A DNA stretch of 64,000 nucleotides from contig NZ_CP117435.1 of assembly GCF_030687495.1 (NCBI RefSeq), forward strand, positions 5,398,501 to 5,462,500. Direction: 5' to 3'. This stretch comes from Pseudomonas sp. FP453. GTDB taxonomy: Bacteria > Pseudomonadota > Gammaproteobacteria > Pseudomonadales > Pseudomonadaceae. Below are positions 8,223 to 17,478 of the stretch, piece by piece (positions within the stretch are counted from its first letter, which is position 1; every line of letters starts with the position of its first letter). The notes beneath the pieces were generated by a model that was not told the origin of the DNA, made no database searches, and saw only the letters and a program-made list of their open reading frames with translations. The translations under genes and the position numbers were made by a program.

Positions 8223-9518
8223 ATGCTGGAAAAGCTGTTTCAACTCAAAGCCCACAACACCAATGTGCGCACCGAGATTCTCGCGGGTATCACCACGTTC
8301 CTGGCGATGGCCTACATCCTGTTCGTCAACCCGAGCATCCTCAGCCAGACCGGCATGGACAAGGGCGCGGTGTTTGTCGCGACCTGCCTGGCAGCGGCCA
8401 TCGGTTCGACCGTGATGGGCCTGATCGCCAACTACCCGATTGCGCTCGCGCCGGGCATGGGCCTCAACGCCTTCTTTACCTACACCGTGGTCCTGCACAT
8501 GGGTCATACCTGGCAGGTGGCACTGGGCGCGGTATTTATTTCGGCGGTGTTGTTCTTCCTGCTGTCGATCTTCCGCATCCGTGAGTGGATCATCAACGCC
8601 ATCCCCCTGCCCCTGCGCTCGGCGATTGCCGCGGGTATCGGCCTGTTCCTGGCGTTGATCGCCCTGCACAACGCCGACATCGTCGTCAGCAACCCGGCCA
8701 CCATGGTTGGCCTCGGTGACCTGACCAAAGCCGCGCCTATCCTGGCCACCCTCGGCTTCGTACTGATCGTCGCGCTGGAAGCCCTGGCCGTACGCGGCGC
8801 AGTGCTGATCGGGATCCTCGCGGTGACCATTGCATCCATCGCCTTGGGCGTGACCCCGTTCGGCGGCGTCGTGTCGATGCCACCGTCCCTGGGCCCGACC
8901 TTCCTGCAACTGGACATCAAGGGCGCGCTGGACATCGGCCTGGTCAGCGTGATCTTCGCCTTCCTGTTCGTGGACCTGTTCGACAACTCCGGCACCCTGA
9001 TCGGCGTCGCCAAGCGCGCCGGCCTGATGGGCAAGGACGGCCACATGCCAAAGATGGGCCGTGCGCTGATCGCCGACAGCACCGCCGCCATGGCCGGTTC
9101 GTTGCTGGGTACGTCGACCACCACCAGCTACATCGAATCCGCCGCGGGCGTGAGCGCCGGCGGCCGCACCGGCTTGACCGCCATCGTGGTAGCGATCCTG
9201 TTCCTGCTGGCGTTGTTCTTCTCGCCACTGGCGGGCAGCGTCCCGGCATTCGCCACCGCGCCAGCGCTGCTGTTCGTCGCCGTACTGATGACCCAGGGCC
9301 TGGCCGAAATCGACTGGGATGACATCACTGTTGCAGCGCCGGTGGTGATCACCGCCCTGGCGATGCCCTTCACTTACTCCATCGCCAACGGCATCGCCTT
9401 CGGTTTCATCGCCTGGACCGCTATCAAGCTGCTTTCGGGCCGCTACCGTGAGCTGAACCCGGCGCTGGTGATTCTGTCGATTCTGTTTGTGATCAAGCTG
9501 GGCTGGTTCAACGCATGA
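8223..9518 (+). CDS. NCS2 family purine permease
   Basis: A 431-residue nucleobase:proton symporter of the AzgA branch (adenine, guanine, hypoxanthine). Typical motifs are [19 protein letters not shown] near the N-terminus, [20 protein letters not shown], and the central [15 protein letters not shown] and [14 protein letters not shown] segments. The start is preceded by AGGGAG; an open frame runs 58 codons further upstream but lacks family similarity. The exact base transported is not resolvable. It overlaps trmA by four bases (ATGA), suggesting co-translation. Confidence 0.92.
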   Translation: MLEKLFQLKAHNTNVRTEILAGITTFLAMAYILFVNPSILSQTGMDKGAVFVATCLAAAIGSTVMGLIANYPIALAPGMGLNAFFTYTVVLHMGHTWQVALGAVFISAVLFFLLSIFRIREWIINAIPLPLRSAIAAGIGLFLALIALHNADIVVSNPATMVGLGDLTKAAPILATLGFVLIVALEALAVRGAVLIGILAVTIASIALGVTPFGGVVSMPPSLGPTFLQLDIKGALDIGLVSVIFAFLFVDLFDNSGTLIGVAKRAGLMGKDGHMPKMGRALIADSTAAMAGSLLGTSTTTSYIESAAGVSAGGRTGLTAIVVAILFLLALFFSPLAGSVPAFATAPALLFVAVLMTQGLAEIDWDDITVAAPVVITALAMPFTYSIANGIAFGFIAWTAIKLLSGRYRELNPALVILSILFVIKLGWFNA

Positions 9519-10594
9519 CTTTTGACGCCGCAAGCTACACCGCTCAACTGCAAGACAAGGTCACGCGCCTGCGTGACCTGTTGGCCCCGTTCGATGCGCC
9601 TGAGCCACAGGTATTCGACTCGCCGCTGCAGAACTTCCGCCTGCGGGCGGAGTTCCGCCTGTGGCGCGAAGGGGGTGATCGCCACTACGCGATGTTCGCC
9701 CAGGACGACAAACGCACGCCGATCCTGATCGAAGAGTTCCCCATCGCCAGCCTGCGTATCAACCAGTTGATGCCGCAACTCAAGGCCGCCTGGCAAGCCA
9801 GCGCCGCCCTGAGCCACAAGCTGTTCCAGGTGGAGTTCCTCACCACCCTGGCCGGCGACGCGATGATCACCCTGTGCTATCACCGCCCGCTGGACGAGCA
9901 TTGGCACACCGCCGCGAACCAGCTGGCGGCGGACTTGAACGTGAGCATCATCGGCCGCTCCAAGGGCAAACGCGCTGTGATCGGCCAGGACTACGTGGTG
10001 GAGAAACTCGACGTCGGCGGTCGTACCTTCAGCTATCGCCAACCCGAAGGCGCGTTCACCCAGCCCAACGGCACCGTGAACCAGAAGATGCTCAACTGGG
10101 CTTACGAAGCGCTGGGCGACCGGCCGGATGACCTGCTGGAGCTGTACTGCGGCAACGGCAACTTCACCCTGCCGCTGGCAACCCGCGTGCGCAAAGTGCT
10201 GGCCACCGAGATCAGCAAGACCTCGGTCAATGCCGCCCTGAGCAACCTCGATGAAAACGCGGTGGATAACGTCACCCTGGTGCGCCTTTCCGCCGAAGAA
10301 CTCACCGAAGCCCTGAATGAAGTGCGCCCGTTCCGTCGCTTGCACGGCATCGACCTCAAGCGCTACGAATTCGGCAGCGTATTCGTCGACCCGCCGCGCG
10401 CCGGCATGGACCCGGACACCTGCGAGCTGACCCGGCGTTTCGACAACATCCTGTACATTTCCTGCAACCCAGAGACATTGGCGGCGAACATCGCGCAACT
10501 GCATGACACCCACCGTATTACCCAGTGTGCGATGTTTGACCAGTTCCCGTGGACGCACCATATGGAATCAGGTGTGCTGCTGACGCGTCGCTAA
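9515..10594 (+). CDS. trmA: tRNA (uracil(54)-C(5))-methyltransferase
   Basis: A 359-residue enzyme that makes ribothymidine (m5U54) in the T-loop of nearly all tRNAs. The SAM-binding motif [16 protein letters not shown] and the nucleophile motif YISCNPETL with Cys317 are present, as are the DPPRAG residues. There is no iron-sulfur TRAM domain, which separates it from RlmD/RlmC. The start overlaps the permease stop (ATGA). The gene is followed by a REP pair. Confidence 0.96.
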   Translation: MTFDAASYTAQLQDKVTRLRDLLAPFDAPEPQVFDSPLQNFRLRAEFRLWREGGDRHYAMFAQDDKRTPILIEEFPIASLRINQLMPQLKAAWQASAALSHKLFQVEFLTTLAGDAMITLCYHRPLDEHWHTAANQLAADLNVSIIGRSKGKRAVIGQDYVVEKLDVGGRTFSYRQPEGAFTQPNGTVNQKMLNWAYEALGDRPDDLLELYCGNGNFTLPLATRVRKVLATEISKTSVNAALSNLDENAVDNVTLVRLSAEELTEALNEVRPFRRLHGIDLKRYEFGSVFVDPPRAGMDPDTCELTRRFDNILYISCNPETLAANIAQLHDTHRITQCAMFDQFPWTHHMESGVLLTRR

Positions 10595-10636
10595 ATCTCA
10601 CAGCCACCCACGATCCCCCTGTGGGAACTGGCTTGT

Positions 10637-10724
10637 GTGGGAGCTGGCTTGCCTGCGATAGCGGTGTATCAGGCACTGCTGGGCTAACTGACAGCCCGCT
10701 ATCGCAGGCAAGCCAGCTCCCACA
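10637..10724. repeat. REP inverted pair (REPIN)
   Basis: Two copies of GTGGGAGCTGGCTTGCCTGC with the following GATAGC face each other across a short variable loop, with the GTGGG ends outside. A truncated extra REP head (GTGGGAACTGGCTTGT) precedes it at 10621-10636. It lies between the trmA stop and the end of the DUF2442 gene. Confidence 0.95.
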
Positions 10725-10732
10725 TTGGATCT

Positions 10733-11197
10733 TCAAACATCAGTCGAATCCTCGGGTTTCACCGTATCCTTGCGCGGCCGCCCGCCCTTCTTGCCATTGG
10801 CACGGGCAGCGGCAGCCTTGGCGGCGCTGCGCTTGCGGCCGTTGCGCGCGGCCACCAGGCTCACGGCCAGGTCCATCAGGGGCTGGCTCGTAGCGATCAG
10901 GCCGGTGATGGACACGTCCAGGTCCTGGGGTTCACAGCACAGCGCTTTACCGCCGAAACCGACCTCCAATTGCTGGAAGTCCTCCAAGGAAAACCCCTCG
11001 AACTCGGGAAGGCCCGCCACGGGCAGCGAGACCCGGCTACCGTCGCTGAAGCCGATGGAAATGCTCTTGTCCTCATAGCTCACCGAGCTGGCGCGGGCGT
11101 ACAAATGCCGTGTCTTGCGTCCCCTTGCTATCGCTTTATCGATATCGGCCTCGGTGAGCGGCACGTAGGGCGAAACTTTGGCTTTTATAATTTTCAT
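10733..11197 (-). CDS. DUF2442 domain-containing protein
   Basis: A 154-residue protein. Residues about 30-85 carry the DUF2442 pattern (SISIGFSDGSRVSLPVAGLPEF), and the C-terminus is a basic tail ending KAAAARANGKKGGRPRK before an acidic end, which looks like a nucleic-acid-binding or AT-hook-like extension. DUF2442 proteins are often encoded in two-gene units resembling toxin-antitoxin pairs. Here the upstream partner gene overlaps its start by four bases. A role as antitoxin or DNA-binding regulator is inference only. Confidence 0.85.
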   Translation of the reverse strand: MKIIKAKVSPYVPLTEADIDKAIARGRKTRHLYARASSVSYEDKSISIGFSDGSRVSLPVAGLPEFEGFSLEDFQQLEVGFGGKALCCEPQDLDVSITGLIATSQPLMDLAVSLVAARNGRKRSAAKAAAARANGKKGGRPRKDTVKPEDSTDV

Positions 11198-11574
11198 AAA
11201 TCAATCCTCACGGAATCTGGTGCCCTCACCAGATTCAAAATTGTCCGTGGCCCCACAACATCGTGCCACGCGCTTGCGATGACATAGACACCTGGCCGGA
11301 TGACCAACCCCGGCACCAGCTCAGCAGCATCCCAATCCCAGGAATGGTTCTCCAGGCAAACCGTCTGAATTTTCTCCCACCAAATCCTTCGCGCTCGCGC
11401 CAGATAGTGCCGCTGCATCAACGCCTGACGAATGCCCAGCAGAACTGCACCGGGCGGCCGCCGCCGTTCAGGATCTACATCCCATAGCTCCACTTCGCCA
11501 TCCAAAAAAGCTGAAACGAAAGCGCGCATCCCAACCCGCGCCCCTGACATGAACATGCGGCGGGCAATGTTCAT
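11194..11574 (-). CDS. Uncharacterised protein in a unit with DUF2442
   Basis: A 126-residue protein I do not recognise. It is basic and Trp-rich (ARARRIWWEKIQ, NHSWDWDAAEL), has no signal peptide and no membrane helix. Its stop overlaps the start of the DUF2442 gene by four bases (ATGA), so the two are translated together. It is not the DUF4160 protein that commonly accompanies DUF2442, as far as I can judge by eye. The start could also be at Met8 (MSGARVGM). Confidence 0.75.
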   Translation of the reverse strand: MNIARRMFMSGARVGMRAFVSAFLDGEVELWDVDPERRRPPGAVLLGIRQALMQRHYLARARRIWWEKIQTVCLENHSWDWDAAELVPGLVIRPGVYVIASAWHDVVGPRTILNLVRAPDSVRIDL

Positions 11575-11807
11575 CCCTGAGCAACACTGAAATCACAAAT
11601 CCCTTGTAAGTGCCTATTCGCATCGTAACCCATCCGTTAGGTTATTTTCCGCCCGGTAACAATTTCGCCTTTGTCACCCGACAACCGGCTCCAAAATCCT
11701 GGTGCTTTTCACAGACTAGTAACCGGGAACCAAGCGTCGAACGCCGTGTTGTTACCGCGCATAACGGTTCGGTAATCGAACATATCCTCCGCCGTCGATT
11801 GACCAAA

Positions 11808-11827
11808 TTAACCATTCAGTACATTTT
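11808..11827. promoter_or_regulatory. Candidate operator upstream of aroQ
   Basis: TTAACCATTCAGTACATTTT matches 15 of 20 positions of the reverse complement of the sequence at 15995-16014, which lies between quiC1 and the transporter gene. Both sit in front of quinate-pathway promoters, so I read them as binding sites of the TetR-family regulator at 13283-13948. It is 36 bases before the aroQ start. Confidence 0.5.
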
Positions 11828-11863
11828 ACTTCCACAACTAACAATAACTGTGGAGACCCTCCC

Positions 11864-12304
11864 ATGCCGCCTATCGTGCTGGTGCTCAACGGCCCCAACC
11901 TCAACCTGCTCGGCACCCGTGAGCCTGCAACCTATGGCCATGAAACCCTGGCCGACATCGCCGCGCTGTGCGGGCGCAGCGCCGAGAAGCTCGGGCTGAA
12001 AATCGAATTTCGCCAGACCAACCACGAAGGCGAACTGCTCGACTGGATCCACGGTGCCCGCACCCGATGCGCCGGCATCGTGATCAACCCCGCCGCGTGG
12101 ACGCACACCTCTGTCGCCATCCGCGACGCGCTGGTGGCCAGTGAAGTGCCGGTGATCGAAGTGCATTTATCCAACGTGCATGCCCGTGAAGCATTCCGTC
12201 ATCACTCCTTTGTGTCGCCCATCGCCAAGGCCGTGCTGGCCGGGTTTGGCAGCCATGGCTACCACTTGGCCCTTGAACACTTCAGCCAGGTGTTGAACCC
12301 ATGA
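11864..12304 (+). CDS. aroQ: Type II 3-dehydroquinate dehydratase
   Basis: A 146-residue enzyme converting 3-dehydroquinate to 3-dehydroshikimate. The N-terminal motif [16 protein letters not shown], the active-site segment [31 protein letters not shown] and [11 protein letters not shown] are all typical of the type II fold. As first gene of an operon with a shikimate dehydrogenase paralogue, next to quiC1 and a transporter, this copy most likely serves quinate catabolism rather than aromatic biosynthesis. It overlaps the next gene by four bases. Confidence 0.95.
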   Translation: MPPIVLVLNGPNLNLLGTREPATYGHETLADIAALCGRSAEKLGLKIEFRQTNHEGELLDWIHGARTRCAGIVINPAAWTHTSVAIRDALVASEVPVIEVHLSNVHAREAFRHHSFVSPIAKAVLAGFGSHGYHLALEHFSQVLNP

Positions 12305-13149
12305 AGCCGCGCATTCTCGCCGGCCTGATCGGCGCCGGCATCCAGGCTTCGCGCACCCCCGCCCTGCATGAACAGGAAGGTGACGCCCAAGGTTTGCGCT
12401 ACCTGTATCGCCTGATCGACCTGGACCCGCTGCACCTGAACGTGGATGCCCTGCCCGACCTGCTGGACGCCGCCGAGTTGATGCAGTTCACCGGCCTGAA
12501 CATTACCTACCCATGCAAGCAGGCAATCCTGCCGTTGCTCGATGAATTGTCCGACGAGGCCCGCGGCATCGGCGCGGTGAATACGGTGGTGTTCAAGGAC
12601 GGCAAGCGCATCGGCCACAACACCGACTGCCTGGGATTCGCGGAGGGTTTTCGGCGTAACCTGAGTGATGTCGTGCGGCGGCGTGTGGTGCAAATGGGCG
12701 CTGGCGGCGCCGGTGCGGCGGTGGCCCACGCGCTACTGGCCGAAGGTGTCGAGCACTTGAGCATTTTCGACCTGGACAACAGCCGCACCCAGGACCTGGT
12801 AGACAACCTCAGCCAGCGTTTCGGCCCGGGCCGCGCCCAGGTCGGCGGCCACTTGGAAAATGCCATGGCCGAGGCCGATGGTGTGGTCAACACCACGCCG
12901 ATGGGCATGGCCAAGCTGCCGGGCACACCGGTTCCAGCTGCCTTGCTGAGGGCAGAACTGTGGGTGGCCGAAATTGTGTATTTCCCGCTGGAAACAGCAC
13001 TGCTGCGGGATGCCCGGGCCCTGGGTTGCCGTACGCTGGATGGCGGCAATATGGCGGTGTTTCAGGCGGTGAAGGCGTTTGAGCTGTTCAGTGGCGAAGC
13101 GCCAGATGCGCAACGGATGCTGGCGCACTTTCAGAGCATGAATAACTAA
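12301..13149 (+). CDS. Shikimate/quinate dehydrogenase paralogue
   Basis: A 282-residue member of the AroE family. The substrate domain starts at [20 protein letters not shown], the motif [13 protein letters not shown] carries the catalytic Lys and NTDCLGF the catalytic Asp, and the Rossmann motif is [14 protein letters not shown]. The ASRTPALHE start, in place of the GxPIxHSxSP of true AroE, and the clustering with catabolic genes point to the AroE3/RifI-like quinate or shikimate dehydrogenases. Which substrate and whether NAD or NADP is used cannot be decided from sequence. It is coupled to aroQ. Confidence 0.9.
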   Translation: MKPRILAGLIGAGIQASRTPALHEQEGDAQGLRYLYRLIDLDPLHLNVDALPDLLDAAELMQFTGLNITYPCKQAILPLLDELSDEARGIGAVNTVVFKDGKRIGHNTDCLGFAEGFRRNLSDVVRRRVVQMGAGGAGAAVAHALLAEGVEHLSIFDLDNSRTQDLVDNLSQRFGPGRAQVGGHLENAMAEADGVVNTTPMGMAKLPGTPVPAALLRAELWVAEIVYFPLETALLRDARALGCRTLDGGNMAVFQAVKAFELFSGEAPDAQRMLAHFQSMNN

Positions 13150-13171
13150 GGATGCAAACCCAATCCAACCT

Positions 13172-13257
13172 GTGGGAGCTGGCTTGCCTGCGATAGCGGT
13201 GAGTCAGCCAAAAATGTATATCTGACAGACCGCTATCGCGGGCAAGCCCGCTCCCAC
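13172..13257. repeat. REP inverted pair (REPIN)
   Basis: The left half is GTGGGAGCTGGCTTGCCTGC; the right half is the variant GCGGGCAAGCCCGCTCCCAC. It separates the convergent dehydrogenase and TetR genes and may act as a transcription stop. Confidence 0.95.
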
Positions 13258-13282
13258 AGGGGTTGTGTTCCAATCTGAAGTT

Positions 13283-13948
13283 TCAGGCCTGCAGGTACCG
13301 CATCACCGACTCACAAATCATGTCCCGATGCCGTTGCTTGATGGCATCATCCGACAGCTCGATCTGGAAAATCTCACTGAAGGTATGGCGGTTGGACACC
13401 CGGTAAAAGCTGAACGAGTTGATCAGCAGGTGCACATCCAACGGCTCCAGCCCCGCACGAAATACGCCCATCTCAGCCCCACGCCGTAACGTCGTGCCGA
13501 GCGCTTCAAGGATGTTGCTGTTCATCGCCTTGATCGACTCCGAACGCTTCACGTACTCGGCGTTGTGGATATTTTCGATGCTGACGATGCGCACAAAATC
13601 CACGTTCTGGTCGTGGTGATCAAAGGTGAATTCCACCAGCCGACGGATCGCTTCGCGCGGCTCCAGGGCGGTGAGATTCATCCGGGTTTCCGTGTTGCGG
13701 ATGTCGCCGTAGAGCTTCTCCAGCACCTCGACGTACAGCTGCTCCTTGCTGCCGAAGTAGTAATAGATCATGCGTTTGGAGGTGTGGATGCGCTCGGCGA
13801 TGGCGTCCACGCGCGCGCCGGACAGGCCTTGCTGGACAAACTCGACGATCGCTTCCTGCAGGATATTTTCGCGGGTCTTTTCCGGGTTGTTCTTACGACT
13901 CTTGCGCGGCGTTTCGGACGCAGCGGAGAGGTCGGGAGTCAGGGTCAT
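13283..13948 (-). CDS. TetR-family regulator of the quinate cluster
   Basis: A 221-residue repressor-type protein. Its helix-turn-helix is at about residues 20-65 (ENILQEAIVEFVQQGLSG followed by IAERIHTSKRMIYYYFGSK). The ligand domain is unassigned. It lies 80 bases downstream of quiC1 on the same strand and between the two halves of the quinate/shikimate cluster, so it very likely controls them, probably with a pathway intermediate as inducer. Candidate operators are at 11808-11827 and 15995-16014. The Met at 13948 is chosen as the start of conservation; 28 more codons are open upstream. Confidence 0.9.
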   Translation of the reverse strand: MTLTPDLSAASETPRKSRKNNPEKTRENILQEAIVEFVQQGLSGARVDAIAERIHTSKRMIYYYFGSKEQLYVEVLEKLYGDIRNTETRMNLTALEPREAIRRLVEFTFDHHDQNVDFVRIVSIENIHNAEYVKRSESIKAMNSNILEALGTTLRRGAEMGVFRAGLEPLDVHLLINSFSFYRVSNRHTFSEIFQIELSDDAIKQRHRDMICESVMRYLQA

Positions 13949-14028
13949 GGTGCGCTCACGGCCGTTTTTATTGTGCAGGCGCCGATTATGGGCTGCGGCG
14001 CTCCCCGAAGGAAGCACCGCGCCATTGC

Positions 14029-15930
14029 TCACAACCGCGCTTGGCGCACCGCACCGCTGCGGGATTTGGCCATGGCCGCCAAGCGCACCGCTACGTTGGC
14101 CGCGCCGTAACCGGCATAACCGTTCTTGCGCTGGATGATCTCGAAGAAGAACCGCCCTTCGAACGGCTCGGTGTACACGTGAAACAGCTCACCGCCGTTG
14201 GCATCACGGTCGTACAGCACGTTGTAGTACGCCAGCTCGCTGAGGAACTCCTCGTCAAAATCAAAGCGCGCCGCGAGGTCATCGTAGTAGTTGAGCGGGA
14301 TGTCCAGCAGCGGCACGCCCGCGTCTTTGGCCCGGCGCACCTCGGCGAAAATATCCGCGCAGTCGAAGGCAATGTGGTGCACACCCGAACCGCGATAGCT
14401 CGATAGCGCGTGGGAAATCGCCGTGTTGCGGTTCTCGGAAATATTCAGCGGCAGACGGATCGAACTGCAACGGCTGCGCAGCGCGCGGCTTTTCACCAAA
14501 CCGTACGGGTCGGGCAACACCACTTCGTCGTCGGCCTCGAAATCCAGCAGGCTCTTGTAGAACAGCACCCAACTGTCGAGGCTGTCGGCCGGCAGGGCCA
14601 TGGCCATATGGTCGATGCGCAGCAAGCCGCCACCGGCCGCCGGCGCGGTTTGCAGGTTGAAGTCGGTGTCGTACAACGTGCCTTCGCTCGGGTCCACCAG
14701 GTAAATCAGGCTGCCATCCGGCGCACGCACGGCGGCCAGTTCCAGCTCATTGGGGCCGACCAACCCGCGATAGGGCTGGCCCTTGTAAGCCACCGCCCGC
14801 TCCAGGGCCTTGGCGCTGTCCTTGACCCGCAGCGCCGTGGCACACAACGACGGGCCGTGCGCCTCGAAAAAGTTGTGGGCGAAGGAATAGGGTTCGCAAT
14901 TGAGGATCAGGTTGATATCGCCCTGGCGCAACAGGCTCACGCTCTTTGAGCGATGCTGACCAGCCTTGACGAAACCGAGGCGTTCCAGCCAGTGGGTCAG
15001 CTTGGCGCCGAGGCTTTCGTCTACGGCGAATTCAAGGAACTCGATGCCGTCGTACTCACTGGCGGCCGGCGTGTCGAACAGAATTTCCACGGGTTGCGCC
15101 GGGGCTTGCTGTTGCAGGCGCTCGCGGGTCTTCTCTTCCAGGTACAGCAAGGAGCGCAGGCCGTCCGCCGCATTCGCCCGCGTTGGCGCGGCGCGGAAAC
15201 CGTCGTTGAAAATCTCCAGGGACAAGGGCCCGGTGTAGCCACTCTGGATGATCGGTGCAAGAAAGCCCGCCAGGTCGAATTCGCCCTGCCCCGGGAAGCA
15301 GCGGAAATGCCGGCTCCACTCCAGCACATCCATGGCCAGGATCGGCGCGTCGGCCATCTGCACAAAGAAAATCTTGTCACCGGGGATCTGCGCGATGCCA
15401 CTCGGGTCGCCCTTGAGCGACAAGGTGTGGAAGCTGTCGAGCAGCACGCCGAGGGCGGGGTGATCGACCTGGCGCACCAGGTTCCACACCTGCTGCCAGG
15501 TGCTCACATGCTTGCCCCAGGCCAGCGCCTCGTAACCGATGCGCAAGCCCCGGCGGCCGGCATGTTCGGCCAACAGGCTGAGATCGTCGAGCAAAATGCG
15601 CTCATCGCCCACGCAATCGGCGGACGCGTTGCTGCACACCAGCACCAGGTCGGTGCCCAGCTCCTGCATCAGGTCGAACTTGCGTTCGGCGCGCTCCAGG
15701 TTGCGTGCGAGGCGGTCGCGGCGGCAGCCTTCAAAGTCGCGAAACGGCTGGAACAACGTGATGGCAATCCCCAGGTCGGCACACATTTGCCTAACTTCGC
15801 GGGGGCTGCCGTCGTAATACAACAGGTCGTTCTCGAAGATCTCCACGCCATCAAATCCGGCGGCGGCAATGGCTTCGAGTTTTTCCGGCAGGGTGCCGCT
15901 CAAGGAAACGGTGGCAATGGAACGTTGCAT
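14029..15930 (-). CDS. quiC1: 3-dehydroshikimate dehydratase fused to an HPPD-like domain
   Basis: A 633-residue protein that converts 3-dehydroshikimate to protocatechuate. Residues 1 to about 290 are a xylose-isomerase-like TIM barrel whose metal ligands are visible in GYEALAW (Glu), LLDSFHT (Asp), FFVQMAD (Gln) and SLEIFND (Glu). The C-terminal half is a vicinal-oxygen-chelate domain like 4-hydroxyphenylpyruvate dioxygenase, with RIDHMAM, GVHHIAFD and FFEIIQR carrying the His-His-Glu triad. Such fusions are known as QuiC1 in Pseudomonas; the function of the HPPD-like half is not settled. It diverges from the transporter gene and is followed by the TetR gene. Confidence 0.93.
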   Translation of the reverse strand: MQRSIATVSLSGTLPEKLEAIAAAGFDGVEIFENDLLYYDGSPREVRQMCADLGIAITLFQPFRDFEGCRRDRLARNLERAERKFDLMQELGTDLVLVCSNASADCVGDERILLDDLSLLAEHAGRRGLRIGYEALAWGKHVSTWQQVWNLVRQVDHPALGVLLDSFHTLSLKGDPSGIAQIPGDKIFFVQMADAPILAMDVLEWSRHFRCFPGQGEFDLAGFLAPIIQSGYTGPLSLEIFNDGFRAAPTRANAADGLRSLLYLEEKTRERLQQQAPAQPVEILFDTPAASEYDGIEFLEFAVDESLGAKLTHWLERLGFVKAGQHRSKSVSLLRQGDINLILNCEPYSFAHNFFEAHGPSLCATALRVKDSAKALERAVAYKGQPYRGLVGPNELELAAVRAPDGSLIYLVDPSEGTLYDTDFNLQTAPAAGGGLLRIDHMAMALPADSLDSWVLFYKSLLDFEADDEVVLPDPYGLVKSRALRSRCSSIRLPLNISENRNTAISHALSSYRGSGVHHIAFDCADIFAEVRRAKDAGVPLLDIPLNYYDDLAARFDFDEEFLSELAYYNVLYDRDANGGELFHVYTEPFEGRFFFEIIQRKNGYAGYGAANVAVRLAAMAKSRSGAVRQARL

Positions 15931-15994
15931 GGGGCGACTCCCGGCAATTATTGTTTGCGCCAAATTATTCGCCCCCAGTCTACCCACAGCAATT

Positions 15995-16014
15995 AAAATG
16001 TACGAACCGGTTAG
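15995..16014. promoter_or_regulatory. Candidate operator between quiC1 and the transporter gene
   Basis: AAAATGTACGAACCGGTTAG has the palindromic core AACCGGTT. Its reverse complement agrees at 15 of 20 positions with the sequence upstream of aroQ. Location between two divergent promoters of the same pathway fits a TetR-family operator. Confidence 0.55.
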
Positions 16015-16142
16015 TTTTTGGTGCGATTATCGAACACTAAGCCGCTTTGGCGAATTGACGATTTTTTAGCCGCTGCGCACCATCGACTCCGCAACCTGAC
16101 CCAGAACACACCATAAAAATTTCAAAAAACGGGTACGACCTC

Positions 16143-17477
16143 ATGCCTCTGCAAAATTCCGCCCTGGCCGCGCGCCCCGGCACCCCGCACGCCGGCATCG
16201 GCGACAAGATCCGCGGCGCCATGGCCGTGGGCAAGACTCGCTGGGGCATGTTGGCCCTGGTGTTCTTCGCCACCACCCTCAACTACATCGACCGTGCCGC
16301 CCTGGGCGTGATGCAACCGATCCTCGCCAAGGAAATGAGCTGGACGGCGATGGACTACGCCAATATCAACTTCTGGTTCCAGGTCGGCTACGCCATCGGC
16401 TTTGTGCTGCAAGGCCGCTTGATCGACCGGGTCGGCGTCAAACGCGTGTTCTTCTGCGCCGTGCTGTTGTGGAGCCTGGCCACCGGCGCCCACGGCCTGG
16501 CGACGTCGGCAGTGGGCTTTATGGTCTGCCGCTTTATCCTCGGGCTGACCGAGGCCGCCAACTACCCGGCCTGCGTCAAGACCACGCGCCTGTGGTTCCC
16601 CGCCGGCGAGCGTGCGGTGGCCACTGGTATCTTCAACGCCGGCACCAACGTCGGCGCGATGATGACGCCGATGCTGCTGCCGCTGATCCTGCACGTGTGG
16701 GGCTGGCAAGCCGCGTTCCTGTGCATGGCTTCGCTGGGCGCGATCTGGCTGGTGTTCTGGGGTTTGAAGTACTACAACCCGGAAGACCATCCGAGCGTTA
16801 AGCAATCGGAACTGGACTACGTGCAACGGGAAGTCGAACCGGAACAACCGGGCGTGCCGTTCAGCCGTATCCTGCGCATGCGCGGCACTTGGGCCTTCGC
16901 CATTGCCTACGCGCTGACCGCGCCGGTGTTCTGGTTCTACCTGTATTGGTTGCCGCCGTTCCTGAACCAGCAATACAACCTGGGCATCAACGTGACCCAG
17001 ATGGGCATCCCGCTGATCATCATCTATCTGACAGCCGACTTCGGCAGTGTGGGTGGGGGGATTCTGTCGTCGTTCCTGATCGGCCGTGGCATGAACTCGA
17101 TCAAGGCGCGCTTGCTGTCGATGCTGCTGTTCGCCTGCTGCATCGTCGGCGTGATCATGGCCGCTGGTTCCAGCCAACTGTGGGTCGCGGTGTTTGCCAT
17201 CTCCCTGGCCATCGGTGCGCACCAGGCCTGGACCGCCAACATCTGGAGCCTGGTGATGGACTACACGCCCAAGCACATGATGAGCACGGTGTTCGGCTTC
17301 GGCGGCATGTGCGCGGCCATCGGCGGCATGTTCATGACCCAGATCGTCGGCCACATCCTCACCGTGACCAACAACAACTACACCGTGTTGTTCACCCTGA
17401 TCCCGGCGATGTACTTCATTGCGCTGACCTGGATGTACTTCATGGCCCCGCGCAAGATTCCTACCGTAGACGTTTAA
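16143..17477 (+). CDS. MFS transporter, anion:cation symporter type (probable quinate/shikimate uptake)
   Basis: A 444-residue permease with 12 predicted helices. The motif TTLNYIDRAALGVMQPIL near residue 45 and the GRLIDRVGVKRVF loop belong to the ACS family that imports sugar acids, phthalate and similar organic anions. Because it diverges from quiC1 and sits in the quinate cluster, quinate, shikimate or dehydroshikimate is the likely substrate; that is inference from context. There is no strong Shine-Dalgarno in front of the ATG at 16143; the next candidate Met lies within the hydrophilic N-terminal extension. Confidence 0.88.
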   Translation: MPLQNSALAARPGTPHAGIGDKIRGAMAVGKTRWGMLALVFFATTLNYIDRAALGVMQPILAKEMSWTAMDYANINFWFQVGYAIGFVLQGRLIDRVGVKRVFFCAVLLWSLATGAHGLATSAVGFMVCRFILGLTEAANYPACVKTTRLWFPAGERAVATGIFNAGTNVGAMMTPMLLPLILHVWGWQAAFLCMASLGAIWLVFWGLKYYNPEDHPSVKQSELDYVQREVEPEQPGVPFSRILRMRGTWAFAIAYALTAPVFWFYLYWLPPFLNQQYNLGINVTQMGIPLIIIYLTADFGSVGGGILSSFLIGRGMNSIKARLLSMLLFACCIVGVIMAAGSSQLWVAVFAISLAIGAHQAWTANIWSLVMDYTPKHMMSTVFGFGGMCAAIGGMFMTQIVGHILTVTNNNYTVLFTLIPAMYFIALTWMYFMAPRKIPTVDV

Positions 17478-17478
17478 T

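Noticed and set aside
10733..11574. Prophage or genomic island remnant around the DUF2442 unit
   Set aside because: No integrase, phage gene or tRNA attachment site is close by, and both flanks are ordinary chromosomal genes.
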